Shown: positions 7,123-14,023 of the stretch, piece after piece
Numbering within the stretch: position 1 is the first letter of the stretch
How the letters are laid out: each line of letters starts with the position of its first letter
DNA from: an uncultured Clostridia bacterium
GTDB taxonomy: Bacteria; Bacillota; Clostridia; TANB77; CAG-508
DNA length: 19,569 nt
Direction of reading: 5' to 3'
Assembly (NCBI GenBank): GCA_934177555.1
Contig: CAKPPL010000015.1
Span: forward strand, 1 to 19,569
The notes under the pieces: model-generated
Databases searched by the model: none
The model's input: only the letters and a program-made list of their open reading frames with translations
What the model was told of the DNA's origin: nothing
Position numbers and translations under genes: made by a program

Positions 7123-7134
7123 TTCCTTTTCCTC

Positions 7135-8328
7135 CTATTTTGTTACTAATCTTTGTGTTTCCTTAGCAATCATAAGTTCTTCATTTGTTGGAACCACAAA
7201 AACTTTTATTTTTGAATCAGGTGTAGAAATCTCTTTTTCTTCTCCTCTCATATTGTTTGCTTCTACATCAATTTTAACTCCCATGAATTCTAATTTTTCA
7301 CATATACCTTTTCTTATATTTATTTGATTTTCTCCAATTCCACCTGTAAATACTATATAATCTACTCCGTTCATTGCAATAGCATATTTAGCTATATATG
7401 AAGCTATTTCATATTTGAATTTTTCTATAGCTATTCCAGCCATTTCACTTTCTCCATAAGAAGCTAATTCTATTTCTCTGAAATCTGGTGCTAAACCAGA
7501 GATAGCTTGAAGTCCTGATTTTTTATTTAAAATATCTTCTGTTTCATCTGGTGTTAATCCTTCTTTTTTCATTATAAATGTTACAACAGATGGATCTAAA
7601 TCCCCTGAACGTGTAACCATTGGAATTCCTCCTAATGGTGTTAATCCCATACTTGTATCTAATGATTTTCCATCTTTTATTGCACATATACTTGAACCTT
7701 GACCTATATGACAAGTAACTATTTTTAAATCTTTAACATCTTTTTTTACTATTTCAGCTAATCTTCTTGAAACATACATATGTGAAGTTCCATGTGCTCC
7801 ATATTTTCTTATACCATATTTTTTGTAATATTCATATGGTATTGGATAAATATATCTATCTTTTGGCATTGTTTGATGGAATGCAGTATCAAATACTGCT
7901 ACCATTGGTTTTCCAGGCATTACATTTATACATGCTTGCATTCCTAAGACTGCTGCTGGATTATGTAATGGTGCAAATACTCCACATTCACTAATTTGTT
8001 TCATGACATTTTCATCTATTACTGCAGAATCTTTGAAAATTTCTCCTCCATGTACAACTCTATGACCTATAGCTTCTATTTCATCTAAACTATCTATAAC
8101 TTTGTATTCTGGATTTGTAAATTGTGCAAGTGTAAATTCTATTGCTTCTTTATGATTATATGCTGGTTTTTTTATTTCATATTTCTTTCCATTTACTTTA
8201 TGTGTTATAAAAGCCTCTTCTTCTCCTATTCTTTCATATTTTCCAGAAGCTAAAACTTCTTCATTTTCCATATTTATTAATTGATATTTAAGTGATGAAC
8301 TACCACAGTTTAATACTAATATTTTCAT
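7135..8328 (-). CDS. ackA: Acetate kinase, second copy, with altered active-site residues
   Basis: This 397-residue ASKHA-fold kinase would convert acetyl phosphate and ADP to acetate and ATP. In Methanosarcina thermophila AckA numbering (one higher than here), the catalytic set is present: N7, R90, H122, D147, H179, R240 and the C-terminal TNEEL Glu. Two positions differ from the usual sequence. The acetate-pocket Phe179 is Ala178 here (YGAHGTSH), and the Gly two before the catalytic Arg is Val238 (PMVTRSGDLDP). Both copies in this window also have Gln for the usual Asn in CHIGQG (210). The remaining pocket residues (Val92, Leu121, Pro231) are kept. By eye it is about 60% identical to the adjacent copy. 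A smaller side chain at 178 could admit larger acyl groups such as propionate or butyrate. It starts 14 nt after ackA1, so the two are surely cotranscribed. Confidence 0.95.
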   Translation of the reverse strand: MKILVLNCGSSSLKYQLINMENEEVLASGKYERIGEEEAFITHKVNGKKYEIKKPAYNHKEAIEFTLAQFTNPEYKVIDSLDEIEAIGHRVVHGGEIFKDSAVIDENVMKQISECGVFAPLHNPAAVLGMQACINVMPGKPMVAVFDTAFHQTMPKDRYIYPIPYEYYKKYGIRKYGAHGTSHMYVSRRLAEIVKKDVKDLKIVTCHIGQGSSICAIKDGKSLDTSMGLTPLGGIPMVTRSGDLDPSVVTFIMKKEGLTPDETEDILNKKSGLQAISGLAPDFREIELASYGESEMAGIAIEKFKYEIASYIAKYAIAMNGVDYIVFTGGIGENQINIRKGICEKLEFMGVKIDVEANNMRGEEKEISTPDSKIKVFVVPTNEELMIAKETQRLVTK

Positions 8329-8342
8329 TTTAAAATTCCTTT

Positions 8343-9536
8343 CTATTTACTTAAAATCTTTTCTGTTTCTTTTGCTATCATTAGCTCTTCATTTGTAGGG
8401 ATTATAAATACTCTGACTTTTGATTCTGAAGAAGTTATCTCTTTTTCTTCTCCTCTAACATTATTTAAAGCCCCTTCTATGTCTACTCCTAAATATTCTA
8501 GTCTTTGACAAATTTCGCTTCTAGAATATGGTGATTTTTCTCCTACTCCTGCTGTAAATGTTAATACATCTATACCTCCCATTGCTACAGCACATTTTGC
8601 AATAAATCCTGCTATAGAATTATGATAAACATCTAATGCTAATTTTGCATGTTTTCCACCTGCTAATGCTTCTGCCTCTATATCTCTAAAGTCTATTGAT
8701 ACATTTGAAACGCCAAATACTCCTGATTCTTTATTTAATATTTCTTCTATTTCATCAGCATTTAGATTTTCCTTTTTCATAATGTAAGTTATAACTGATG
8801 GATCTAAATCTCCTGATCTTGTTCCCATAGGAATTCCTCCTAATGGTGTTAATCCCATACTTGTTTCAACAGATTTTCCATCTTTTATTGCACATATACT
8901 TGCTCCTTGTCCTAAATGACAATTAACTATTTTTAATTCTTTAATATCTTTATTCATTATTTCTGCAACTCTATTAGCTACATACTCGTGTGAAGTACCA
9001 TGAAATCCGTATTTTCTTATGCTATATTTTTCATAATATTCATATGGTATTGGATAAATATATTTTTCCTTGCTTATTGTTTGGTGAAATGCTGTATCAA
9101 ATACTGCTACCATTGGTTTATTTGGTATTACTTTTTCACATGCTTCTATTCCTAGTATTGCTGCTGGATTATGTAATGGCGCTAATTCCTTATTATCTTG
9201 TATTTCTTTTTTTACTTCTTCTGTTATCCTTGCTGCATCTTTAAAATTTTCTCCTCCATGTACAATTCTATGTCCAATAGCATCTAGTTCATTTAAATCT
9301 TTAAAAACTCCATAATGTTCACTTGTTAATCTTTGAATTACAAATTGTATTGCTTTTTCATGATTTTTTGCTGGATGTTCAAATTTATGTTTTTCTCCAT
9401 TTACTTTATGTGTTAAAAAAGCATTTGGTTGGCCAATTCTTTCATAATATCCTTTTACTAACATTTCTCCCGTTTTTGTATCAATTACTTGATATTTTAA
9501 TGACGAGCTTCCTGAGTTTAATACTAAAATTTTCAT
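8343..9536 (-). CDS. ackA: Acetate kinase, first copy
   Basis: This 397-residue acetate kinase follows pta in the operon and performs the ATP-forming step of acetate fermentation. It keeps the standard motifs: LNSGSSSLKYQ, GHRIVHGG, APLHNPAA, VFDTAFHQT, YGFHGTSH, PLGGIPMGTRSGDLDP and IPTNEELMIA, so Phe179 and Gly239 (M. thermophila numbering) are both normal. It has CHLGQG where CHLGNG is usual, and GVGEKS where GIGENS is usual. The frame extends to a TTG at 9548, but GGAGGT at 9546-9541 lies inside that extension and directly before the ATG at 9536. I therefore use 9536, which also gives the same length as the second copy. The gap to pta is 37 nt and to the second copy 14 nt. It is the likelier of the two to be the ordinary housekeeping acetate kinase. 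Confidence 0.96.
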   Translation of the reverse strand: MKILVLNSGSSSLKYQVIDTKTGEMLVKGYYERIGQPNAFLTHKVNGEKHKFEHPAKNHEKAIQFVIQRLTSEHYGVFKDLNELDAIGHRIVHGGENFKDAARITEEVKKEIQDNKELAPLHNPAAILGIEACEKVIPNKPMVAVFDTAFHQTISKEKYIYPIPYEYYEKYSIRKYGFHGTSHEYVANRVAEIMNKDIKELKIVNCHLGQGASICAIKDGKSVETSMGLTPLGGIPMGTRSGDLDPSVITYIMKKENLNADEIEEILNKESGVFGVSNVSIDFRDIEAEALAGGKHAKLALDVYHNSIAGFIAKCAVAMGGIDVLTFTAGVGEKSPYSRSEICQRLEYLGVDIEGALNNVRGEEKEITSSESKVRVFIIPTNEELMIAKETEKILSK

Positions 9537-9573
9537 AGATACCTCCAATATTAAATATTTTATAAATAATTTT

Positions 9574-10581
9574 TTATTTATCTTGTGCTTGAACTGCTGT
9601 TATTGCAACTACACCTGCTATATCTTTGCTACTACATCCTCTTGATAAATCATTAACTGGTTTTGCAATTCCTTGGCATAATGGTCCATATGCCTCAGCT
9701 TTAGCTAATCTTTGTACTAATTTATATCCTATATTTCCTGCACTTAAATCTGGAAATATTAAAACATTTGCTTTTCCTTTTAATGGACTTTCTTTTGCTT
9801 TAAATTGAGCAACTTCTGGTATTATTGCAGCATCTAATTGCAATTCTCCATCTACTAATAAATCTGGTTTTTTTTCTTTTGTTATTTTAGTTGCTTCTAT
9901 CATTTTTTCTGTAGCTTGTGAATGAGCACTACCATATGTTGAATATGATAACATTGCAACTTTTGGTTCAGCATTTACTAATTGTTTAAAACTTTCACTT
10001 GAAGAAATTGCTATTTCTGATAATGCTTCTGCATCTGGTTGTTCATTTAATCCACTGTCTGCAAATATAGATGTTCCTTTTTCTCCATATTCACAATCTG
10101 GAACTACCATAACAAAAAATGCTGAAACAAGTTTTGTTCCTGGTGCTGTTTTTAATATTTGTAATGCTGGTCTTAAAGTATCTGATGTTGAATGTATTGC
10201 CCCAGATACTAATCCATCTGCTTCTCCTAATTTTAGCATCATCATTCCAAAATAAACTGGATCTAATACTAATTCTTTTGCTTTTTCTTCTGTCATTCCT
10301 TTTGCTTTTCTTAATTCAAATAATTCTTTAGCAAAATATTGGCTTTTTTCAGATTTATTTGGATCTATTACTTCTATTCCATTTATATTAATTTTATTTT
10401 CTTGTGCTATTTTTGATATTTCTTCTTGATTTCCAATTAATATTACTTTTGCATATTGTTCATTCTTTACTATTTCAGCTGCTTCTAAAACTCTTTTGTC
10501 TGTTGCTTCTGGTAATATTATTGTTTTTATATCATTTTTTGCTCTTTTTTTTATTTCTTCTATAAAATTCAATTTTTTCAT
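9574..10581 (-). CDS. pta: Phosphate acetyltransferase
   Basis: This 335-residue enzyme converts acetyl-CoA and phosphate to acetyl phosphate and CoA. The length equals the short, single-domain Pta class; there is no DRTGG/N-terminal extension as in enteric Pta. Conserved stretches are ILPEATDKRVLEAA (22-35), SGAIHSTSDTLRPALQ (126-141), FADSGLNEQPDAEALSEIA (173-191), MLSYSTYGSAHS (210-221), DGELQLDAA (244-252), FPDLSAGNIGYKLVQRL (276-292) and the active-site NDLSRGCS (310-317). The last includes the Ser-Arg pair known to be important in the Methanosarcina enzyme. It is first in the operon pta-ackA1-ackA2-PPC-MFS and has its own promoter, so product acetyl phosphate passes straight to the two kinases encoded next. 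Confidence 0.97.
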   Translation of the reverse strand: MKKLNFIEEIKKRAKNDIKTIILPEATDKRVLEAAEIVKNEQYAKVILIGNQEEISKIAQENKININGIEVIDPNKSEKSQYFAKELFELRKAKGMTEEKAKELVLDPVYFGMMMLKLGEADGLVSGAIHSTSDTLRPALQILKTAPGTKLVSAFFVMVVPDCEYGEKGTSIFADSGLNEQPDAEALSEIAISSSESFKQLVNAEPKVAMLSYSTYGSAHSQATEKMIEATKITKEKKPDLLVDGELQLDAAIIPEVAQFKAKESPLKGKANVLIFPDLSAGNIGYKLVQRLAKAEAYGPLCQGIAKPVNDLSRGCSSKDIAGVVAITAVQAQDK

Positions 10582-10606
10582 TCCTTTCCTAATTTTAATT
10601 TATTTT

Positions 10607-10635
10607 AATATATCATAAAAAAATAAAAAAGTCTA
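10607..10635 (-). promoter_or_regulatory. Promoter of the pta-ackA operon
   Basis: On the minus strand TAGACT (10635-10630) and TATATT (10612-10607) are 17 nt apart. They sit between the terminator of the gerQ-like gene and the pta ribosome binding site GGAAAGGAA. Confidence 0.55.
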
Positions 10636-10656
10636 TAAAAAAGAATAAACAAAAGA

Positions 10657-10685
10657 AATGTTTCCTGTTCTATACAGAAAACATT
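10657..10685 (-). terminator. Terminator of the cwlJ-gerQ pair
   Basis: AATGTTT-c-CTGT (10657-10668) pairs with ACAG-a-AAACATT (10674-10685) around the loop TCTAT, with one internal mismatch. On the minus strand the stem is followed by a T-rich stretch (TTCTTTTGTTTATTCTTTTTT-like, interrupted). Confidence 0.65.
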
Positions 10686-10703
10686 CTATGTTAATATTTT
10701 TTA

Positions 10704-11072
10704 TTAAAATCCCATTTGTTGTGAATAATATCTATTATTCATCATTTGATTATTCATTGTTCCATAAAACCCTGTAGTTGATATAGTAATGAATTTTATT
10801 GAATATATATCACAATAAATTAAACTATCATTTTCAAATGAACGTAACAATATGTAACTTGCTCCTACATCTTCAAGAATTCCTATTCTATCAGTTATAT
10901 TATTTGTACCTATTAAAAATTCTACTCTCATTAATTTTCCTATTTGTTCTCTTAAAAATGCTGGTGTATAAATTGGATTTGTTAAAATTTCAGGAGAATT
11001 TTGATTTATATTAATATTTCTATTTTCTCCTCTATTTTCTTTTTTCTCAACATTTTCTTCTCTATTTTCCAT
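10704..11072 (-). CDS. GerQ-like spore coat protein
   Basis: This 122-residue protein has a charged, Asn/Glu-rich N-terminus of about 30 residues. A compact domain follows from about 36 to 97: YTPAFLREQIGKLMRVEFLI, then DRIGILEDVGASYILLRS, then SLIYCDIYSIKFITI. The tail is Asn/Met/Tyr-rich (NNQMMNNRYYSQQMGF). The core pattern matches GerQ of Bacillus (leucine-rich helix, then Gly-Lys, then G-I-E-x-x-G-x-x-x-I-I-L and a final Y-L-x-Y-I-T-F-like strand). GerQ is a coat protein needed for CwlJ to be kept in the spore and is cross-linked by transglutaminase. The CwlJ-like gene immediately upstream, 14 nt away, strongly supports this. Similarity is short and low, so the assignment leans on context. 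Confidence 0.72.
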   Translation of the reverse strand: MENREENVEKKENRGENRNININQNSPEILTNPIYTPAFLREQIGKLMRVEFLIGTNNITDRIGILEDVGASYILLRSFENDSLIYCDIYSIKFITISTTGFYGTMNNQMMNNRYYSQQMGF

Positions 11073-11086
11073 ATATACCTTCCTTT

Positions 11087-11533
11087 CTAGGTTTGTGCAT
11101 ATTTAGAAGTTGGTCTATAAAAACAATGATTTGCTATTCTTGTATGAAATGTTCCACTTCCATTACTAGGAAATGTTGTATTACATGTTGGTCTAAAAGG
11201 ATTCAAATACCATAAGCATTTTCCAACCTCATTTATTCTATTTCCAGCTAAAGCCCAATCTGCAATTTGATAATGAATATCTGTAGGATTCATATTATAA
11301 ATATTTTGACTATTATATCTTCCATTTATACTATCTCTAGCACAATCAAATTGTCCTTGCTGAAATACTATATTTCTAATATTGCCTCCTTGAGATATTC
11401 TTGAATATTCTCCTTCTGTTGAATTTACTCTATTCATAGTAACTGTTGCAACTGCTTTCATTCCATTGTCTCCTTCTCCTCCAGCTTCACATTGTATAAG
11501 TCTTGCTAATAGTTCTCTTTCTGAATATGCCAC
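11087..11533 (-). CDS. cwlJ: CwlJ-like spore cortex-lytic hydrolase
   Basis: This 148-residue hydrolase_2-family protein, close to the length of Bacillus CwlJ, has no signal peptide or transmembrane segment, as expected for a mother-cell-made coat enzyme. Motifs are ELLARLIQCEAGGEGDNGMKA with likely catalytic Glu16, then VATVTMNRVNS, NIVFQQGQFDCARD, KCLWYLNPFRPTCN and the end ANHCFYRPT, which is typical of CwlJ. CwlJ degrades cortex peptidoglycan during germination. The frame opens with a GTG at 11542, but that codon is part of the Shine-Dalgarno AGAGGTG. The GTG at 11533, six nt after it, is the better start. The gerQ-like gene follows 14 nt downstream, the same pairing as in Bacillus. Confidence 0.88.
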   Translation of the reverse strand: MAYSERELLARLIQCEAGGEGDNGMKAVATVTMNRVNSTEGEYSRISQGGNIRNIVFQQGQFDCARDSINGRYNSQNIYNMNPTDIHYQIADWALAGNRINEVGKCLWYLNPFRPTCNTTFPSNGSGTFHTRIANHCFYRPTSKYAQT

Positions 11534-11597
11534 ATTTATCACCTCTTTTTAATAATATGCTATAATTATTAAATTGTTACAAAATTCATAAAAAAAC

Positions 11598-11626
11598 TTG
11601 ACCTTGTTTTGAAAAAATGAAATAAT
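11598..11626 (+). promoter_or_regulatory. Putative promoter of the Mbeg1-like hydrolase gene
   Basis: TTGACC (11598-11603) and AATAAT (11621-11626) are 17 nt apart. AAAGGA at 11641 then gives a ribosome binding site for the ATG at 11655. The -10 is weak. Confidence 0.5.
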
Positions 11627-11654
11627 AATAAAAAATTGTGAAAGGAATGATTTT

Positions 11655-12731
11655 ATGGCAAATATATTTGATTATATGGATTGGAGAGATATTAGTATAA
11701 AAAAAGTAGAATTTAATGAAGTAGATAATTTAATCCTAGCTAGATTAGCTTACTTTCCTTTTGATGGAATTGTAGATAATTCTGAAATATCATTAGAAGA
11801 TGCATACAAAAAATATCTTTCTCAAGGTACTGTTGGTAGAATCCTTCAAAAAGAAGATATTGATTTCTTTCCTAAGATTGCCAAAAGTAAAAGATTTGGG
11901 AAAATTAAGCTTTCAAATTATATAAATAATTTAGATTTATTGCAAGAAAAACAATTTTCTGCAATTACATTAATATTGCCTGATAATACTATTTATATAT
12001 CATATAGAGGAACTGATGACACGATTGTTGGTTGGAAAGAAGATTTTAATATGAGTTTTAACCCTGTTGTTCCTGCACAAATAGAAGCTAAAAATTATTT
12101 AGAAAAAATCGCTAATAAGTATAGTAACCCTATTCGCATAGGTGGACATTCTAAAGGAGGAAATTTAGCTGTATATTCTGCTGCTTTTTGCAGTAGTAAT
12201 ATTCAAGACCGAATTATAAATATTTATAATAATGACGGCCCTGGTTTTCATGATAGCATAATAAATAGTCCTGGATATAAAAATATTTTAAATAAAATAA
12301 CTACATATATGCCTCAAACATCAATTATTGGTAGATTTCTTGATCATCAAGAAAATATGGTAATATTAAAAAGTACTCAAACTGGTATTATGCAACATGA
12401 TTTATATACATGGCAAGTACTTGGAGATAAATTCGTAAGAGATACTCTTACAAATTCTAGTAATTTTATTGATACAACTGTAACAAATTGGCTAAAAGAA
12501 GTTTCTCCTGAGCAAAGGGAAAAATTTATAGATGCTTTTTTTGAAATTATAAGTGCAACTAAAGCTGAGACTTTAGCAGATATGAATTCTAATAAAATCG
12601 AAAGTTTAAAATTAATAGTAAATGCTTATAAAAATTTAGATTCTCAAAGCAAAGAAATCTTATCACAAACATTAATTACATTTTTTAAAAATGCAAGATT
12701 ATCTTTAAATAATCAAAACTCCAATACATAA
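11655..12731 (+). CDS. Mbeg1-like (DUF2974) alpha/beta-hydrolase
   Basis: This 358-residue cytosolic protein has no signal peptide. It begins with the family signature NIFDYMDWRDISI (3-15), followed by FNEVDNLILARLAYFPF (20-36). The lipase-like core shows YISYRGTDDTIVGWKEDFNM (114-133), the nucleophile elbow GGHSKGGNLAVYSA with Ser166, the likely acid Asp194 in NNDGPGF and a likely catalytic His248 in MQHDLYTW. This is the Mbeg1-like/DUF2974 family, common in Firmicutes, with lipase or esterase potential but no established substrate. The C-terminal 80 residues are helical and charged. It is a single-gene unit with its own promoter and a terminator shared with trmB. It is divergent from cwlJ-gerQ, but no shared role is evident. 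Confidence 0.9.
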   Translation: MANIFDYMDWRDISIKKVEFNEVDNLILARLAYFPFDGIVDNSEISLEDAYKKYLSQGTVGRILQKEDIDFFPKIAKSKRFGKIKLSNYINNLDLLQEKQFSAITLILPDNTIYISYRGTDDTIVGWKEDFNMSFNPVVPAQIEAKNYLEKIANKYSNPIRIGGHSKGGNLAVYSAAFCSSNIQDRIINIYNNDGPGFHDSIINSPGYKNILNKITTYMPQTSIIGRFLDHQENMVILKSTQTGIMQHDLYTWQVLGDKFVRDTLTNSSNFIDTTVTNWLKEVSPEQREKFIDAFFEIISATKAETLADMNSNKIESLKLIVNAYKNLDSQSKEILSQTLITFFKNARLSLNNQNSNT

Positions 12732-12747
12732 TTATTGGAGTTTTTTT
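12715..12747. terminator. Bidirectional terminator containing both stop codons
   Basis: AAAACTCCAATA (12715-12726) pairs perfectly with TATTGGAGTTTT (12733-12744) around the loop CATAAT, followed by a T-run on the plus strand to 12747. On the minus strand the other arm ends in TTTT. The plus-strand stop (12729-12731) and the trmB stop (12734-12732) both fall in the loop or at its edge. Confidence 0.88.
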
Positions 12748-13397
12748 GCTATTAATGCTTTAATTTTTATACCTTGTTCAGAAAACATTTTTTCATGTTC
12801 TGTTTCAATATTATTTTCCCAGATAGGTTCTTTATGCAAATCATATGTTTTCGCTAAAATCTCAAATCCTGATTCTGCAAAATATGTTAAACTTGAATTA
12901 AATAATGGCTCATCATCTGTTTTAAAATAAATTTCTCCATTATCTGCCAAAAATGTCTTATATTTTTCTAATTGTCTTGTATGTGTTAGTCTTTTCTTTC
13001 TATGTTTTCCTTTTGGCCAAGGATTACAAAAATTAATATATATTCTTTTTATATTGTCTTTTTCACCTAAAATTAGTGGTATTCTTTCTATATCAAATCT
13101 TGTTAAAATAATATTGTTTATTTCTATATTTTTTTCATTATATTTTTCTTCTACATTTCTTTTTGCTAGTCCAAGCATTGCATCAACTAAGTCTATAGCA
13201 ATATAGTTAATATCCAGATTTTGTGTGGCTAATTCTGATATAAATTGTCCTTTTCCACATCCTAATTCTAAATGAATTGGATTTTCTGAATTTTTAAATT
13301 CTGCTTTCCAATTATTTTTTAGTTCTTCTGGATTGTTTCTATAAAATCGACTGGCTTCTAATTCTGGTCTTGCCCATGGTTTAAATCTTATTCTCAT
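12732..13397 (-). CDS. trmB: tRNA (guanine-N7-)-methyltransferase
   Basis: This 221-residue SAM-dependent enzyme makes m7G46 in the tRNA variable loop. It shows MRIRFKPWARPELEAS at the start, the SAM-binding HLELGCGKGQF (about 42-52) and the acidic IAIDLVDAM. The TrmB signature FCNPWPKGKHRKKRLTH (about 123-139) and the C-terminal FKTDDEPLF motif follow. The open frame reaches 13430, but GGAG in the minus strand lies directly before two adjacent ATGs at 13400 and 13397. The second has the better spacing (7 nt) and gives the usual family N-terminus. This leaves a 17-nt overlap with the DUF5662 gene upstream, implying translational coupling. The terminator at its 3' end is shared with the convergent hydrolase gene. 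Confidence 0.95.
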   Translation of the reverse strand: MRIRFKPWARPELEASRFYRNNPEELKNNWKAEFKNSENPIHLELGCGKGQFISELATQNLDINYIAIDLVDAMLGLAKRNVEEKYNEKNIEINNIILTRFDIERIPLILGEKDNIKRIYINFCNPWPKGKHRKKRLTHTRQLEKYKTFLADNGEIYFKTDDEPLFNSSLTYFAESGFEILAKTYDLHKEPIWENNIETEHEKMFSEQGIKIKALIAKKLQ

Positions 13398-13941
13398 CAT
13401 ATTTCTCCATTCTAACACAATATTTATCATATATTTTTTTAATATTTTCTTTTGTTAAAGTTTCATCTATTCCATTTTCACTTATTTGTGTAAGAACTTC
13501 TAATAAATATTTGTCTAATTGTGGATGAATCGTTGTTTTTTCTCTTTCTTTCATATAATAATTTAATTGTGTTTGTGGTGTCCAATTTTTTCCATTATAT
13601 ACTATTCCTGCTGCTAATTTATCACATACCATTTCTGCTGCATATTGATATGGCATAATAATATTTTTTTCTGGTAATGACCAATCTGTCCAATATTCTG
13701 GATGATGTTTATTTCTTCCTTTATGATGTAACCATGCTTTTGAATATCCATTTTGTGCTTTACATACTGTTATTGGACTTTTATGTCCATCAAAATATTT
13801 TACACTTTCCCAAAATTCTGTTGGTGAAAATTTTGACCAGTCATGCATAAATCCTCTCCATGGTAATCCAATTTTACAACATAACTTAAATACAATCCAT
13901 TTATGTGTTGATACTAATTTGATATGTTTAAAAAATTTCAT
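13381..13941 (-). CDS. DUF5662-family protein
   Basis: This 186-residue soluble protein is rich in Trp, His, Tyr and Lys. Recognisable features are MHDWSKFSPTEFWESVKYF (32-50) and AWLHHKGRNKHHPEYWTDW (69-87). The last part reads YAAEMVCDKLAAGI, with Asp/His/Glu spaced as in a helical metal-binding protein. The HD at 33-34 and the HH-x5-HH cluster suggest a metal-dependent helical fold, perhaps HD-like. The family is recognised as DUF5662, common in Firmicutes and their phages, and its function is unknown. It overlaps trmB by 17 nt and probably shares a transcript with it. The ribosome binding site is GAAGGGAAGAA. No link to tRNA modification can be shown beyond the linkage. Confidence 0.85.
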   Translation of the reverse strand: MKFFKHIKLVSTHKWIVFKLCCKIGLPWRGFMHDWSKFSPTEFWESVKYFDGHKSPITVCKAQNGYSKAWLHHKGRNKHHPEYWTDWSLPEKNIIMPYQYAAEMVCDKLAAGIVYNGKNWTPQTQLNYYMKEREKTTIHPQLDKYLLEVLTQISENGIDETLTKENIKKIYDKYCVRMEKYDENKI

Positions 13942-13957
13942 TGTTCTTCCCTTCTTC

Positions 13958-13986
13958 TTGACTATTCCGTATTAAAATTGTATAAT
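13958..13986 (+). promoter_or_regulatory. Strong promoter of the pseudouridine synthase gene
   Basis: TTGACT (13958-13963) and TATAAT (13981-13986) are 17 nt apart, close to consensus. Transcription would begin near 13993, which excludes the in-frame TTG at 13991 as start and supports the ATG at 14024. Confidence 0.8.
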
Positions 13987-14023
13987 TTTTTTGTCGAAAT
14001 GTCAACTTTTTAAAGGAGTTTTT

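Noticed and set aside
8990..9538. Open plus-strand frames opposite acetate kinase 1 (also opposite pta, the PPC/MFS region and others), very rich in Leu, Phe and Tyr
   Set aside because: They are antisense to well-supported genes, lack ribosome binding sites and show low-complexity hydrophobic sequence typical of AT-rich reverse frames.
9537..9548. TTG at 9548 as start of acetate kinase 1
   Set aside because: The Shine-Dalgarno GGAGGT lies downstream of it, directly before the ATG at 9536.
11534..11542. GTG at 11542 as start of cwlJ
   Set aside because: That GTG is part of the Shine-Dalgarno itself; the GTG at 11533 has proper spacing.
11552..11582. CATATTAT (minus, 11559-11552) with AC 16 nt upstream as a sigma-K/sigma-E promoter for cwlJ
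   Set aside because: The predicted start would fall within the ribosome binding site, and the boxes are too loose in such AT-rich DNA to call.
13991..14023. TTG at 13991 as start of the pseudouridine synthase
   Set aside because: It lies at the predicted transcription start and before the AAAGGAG site that serves the ATG at 14024.
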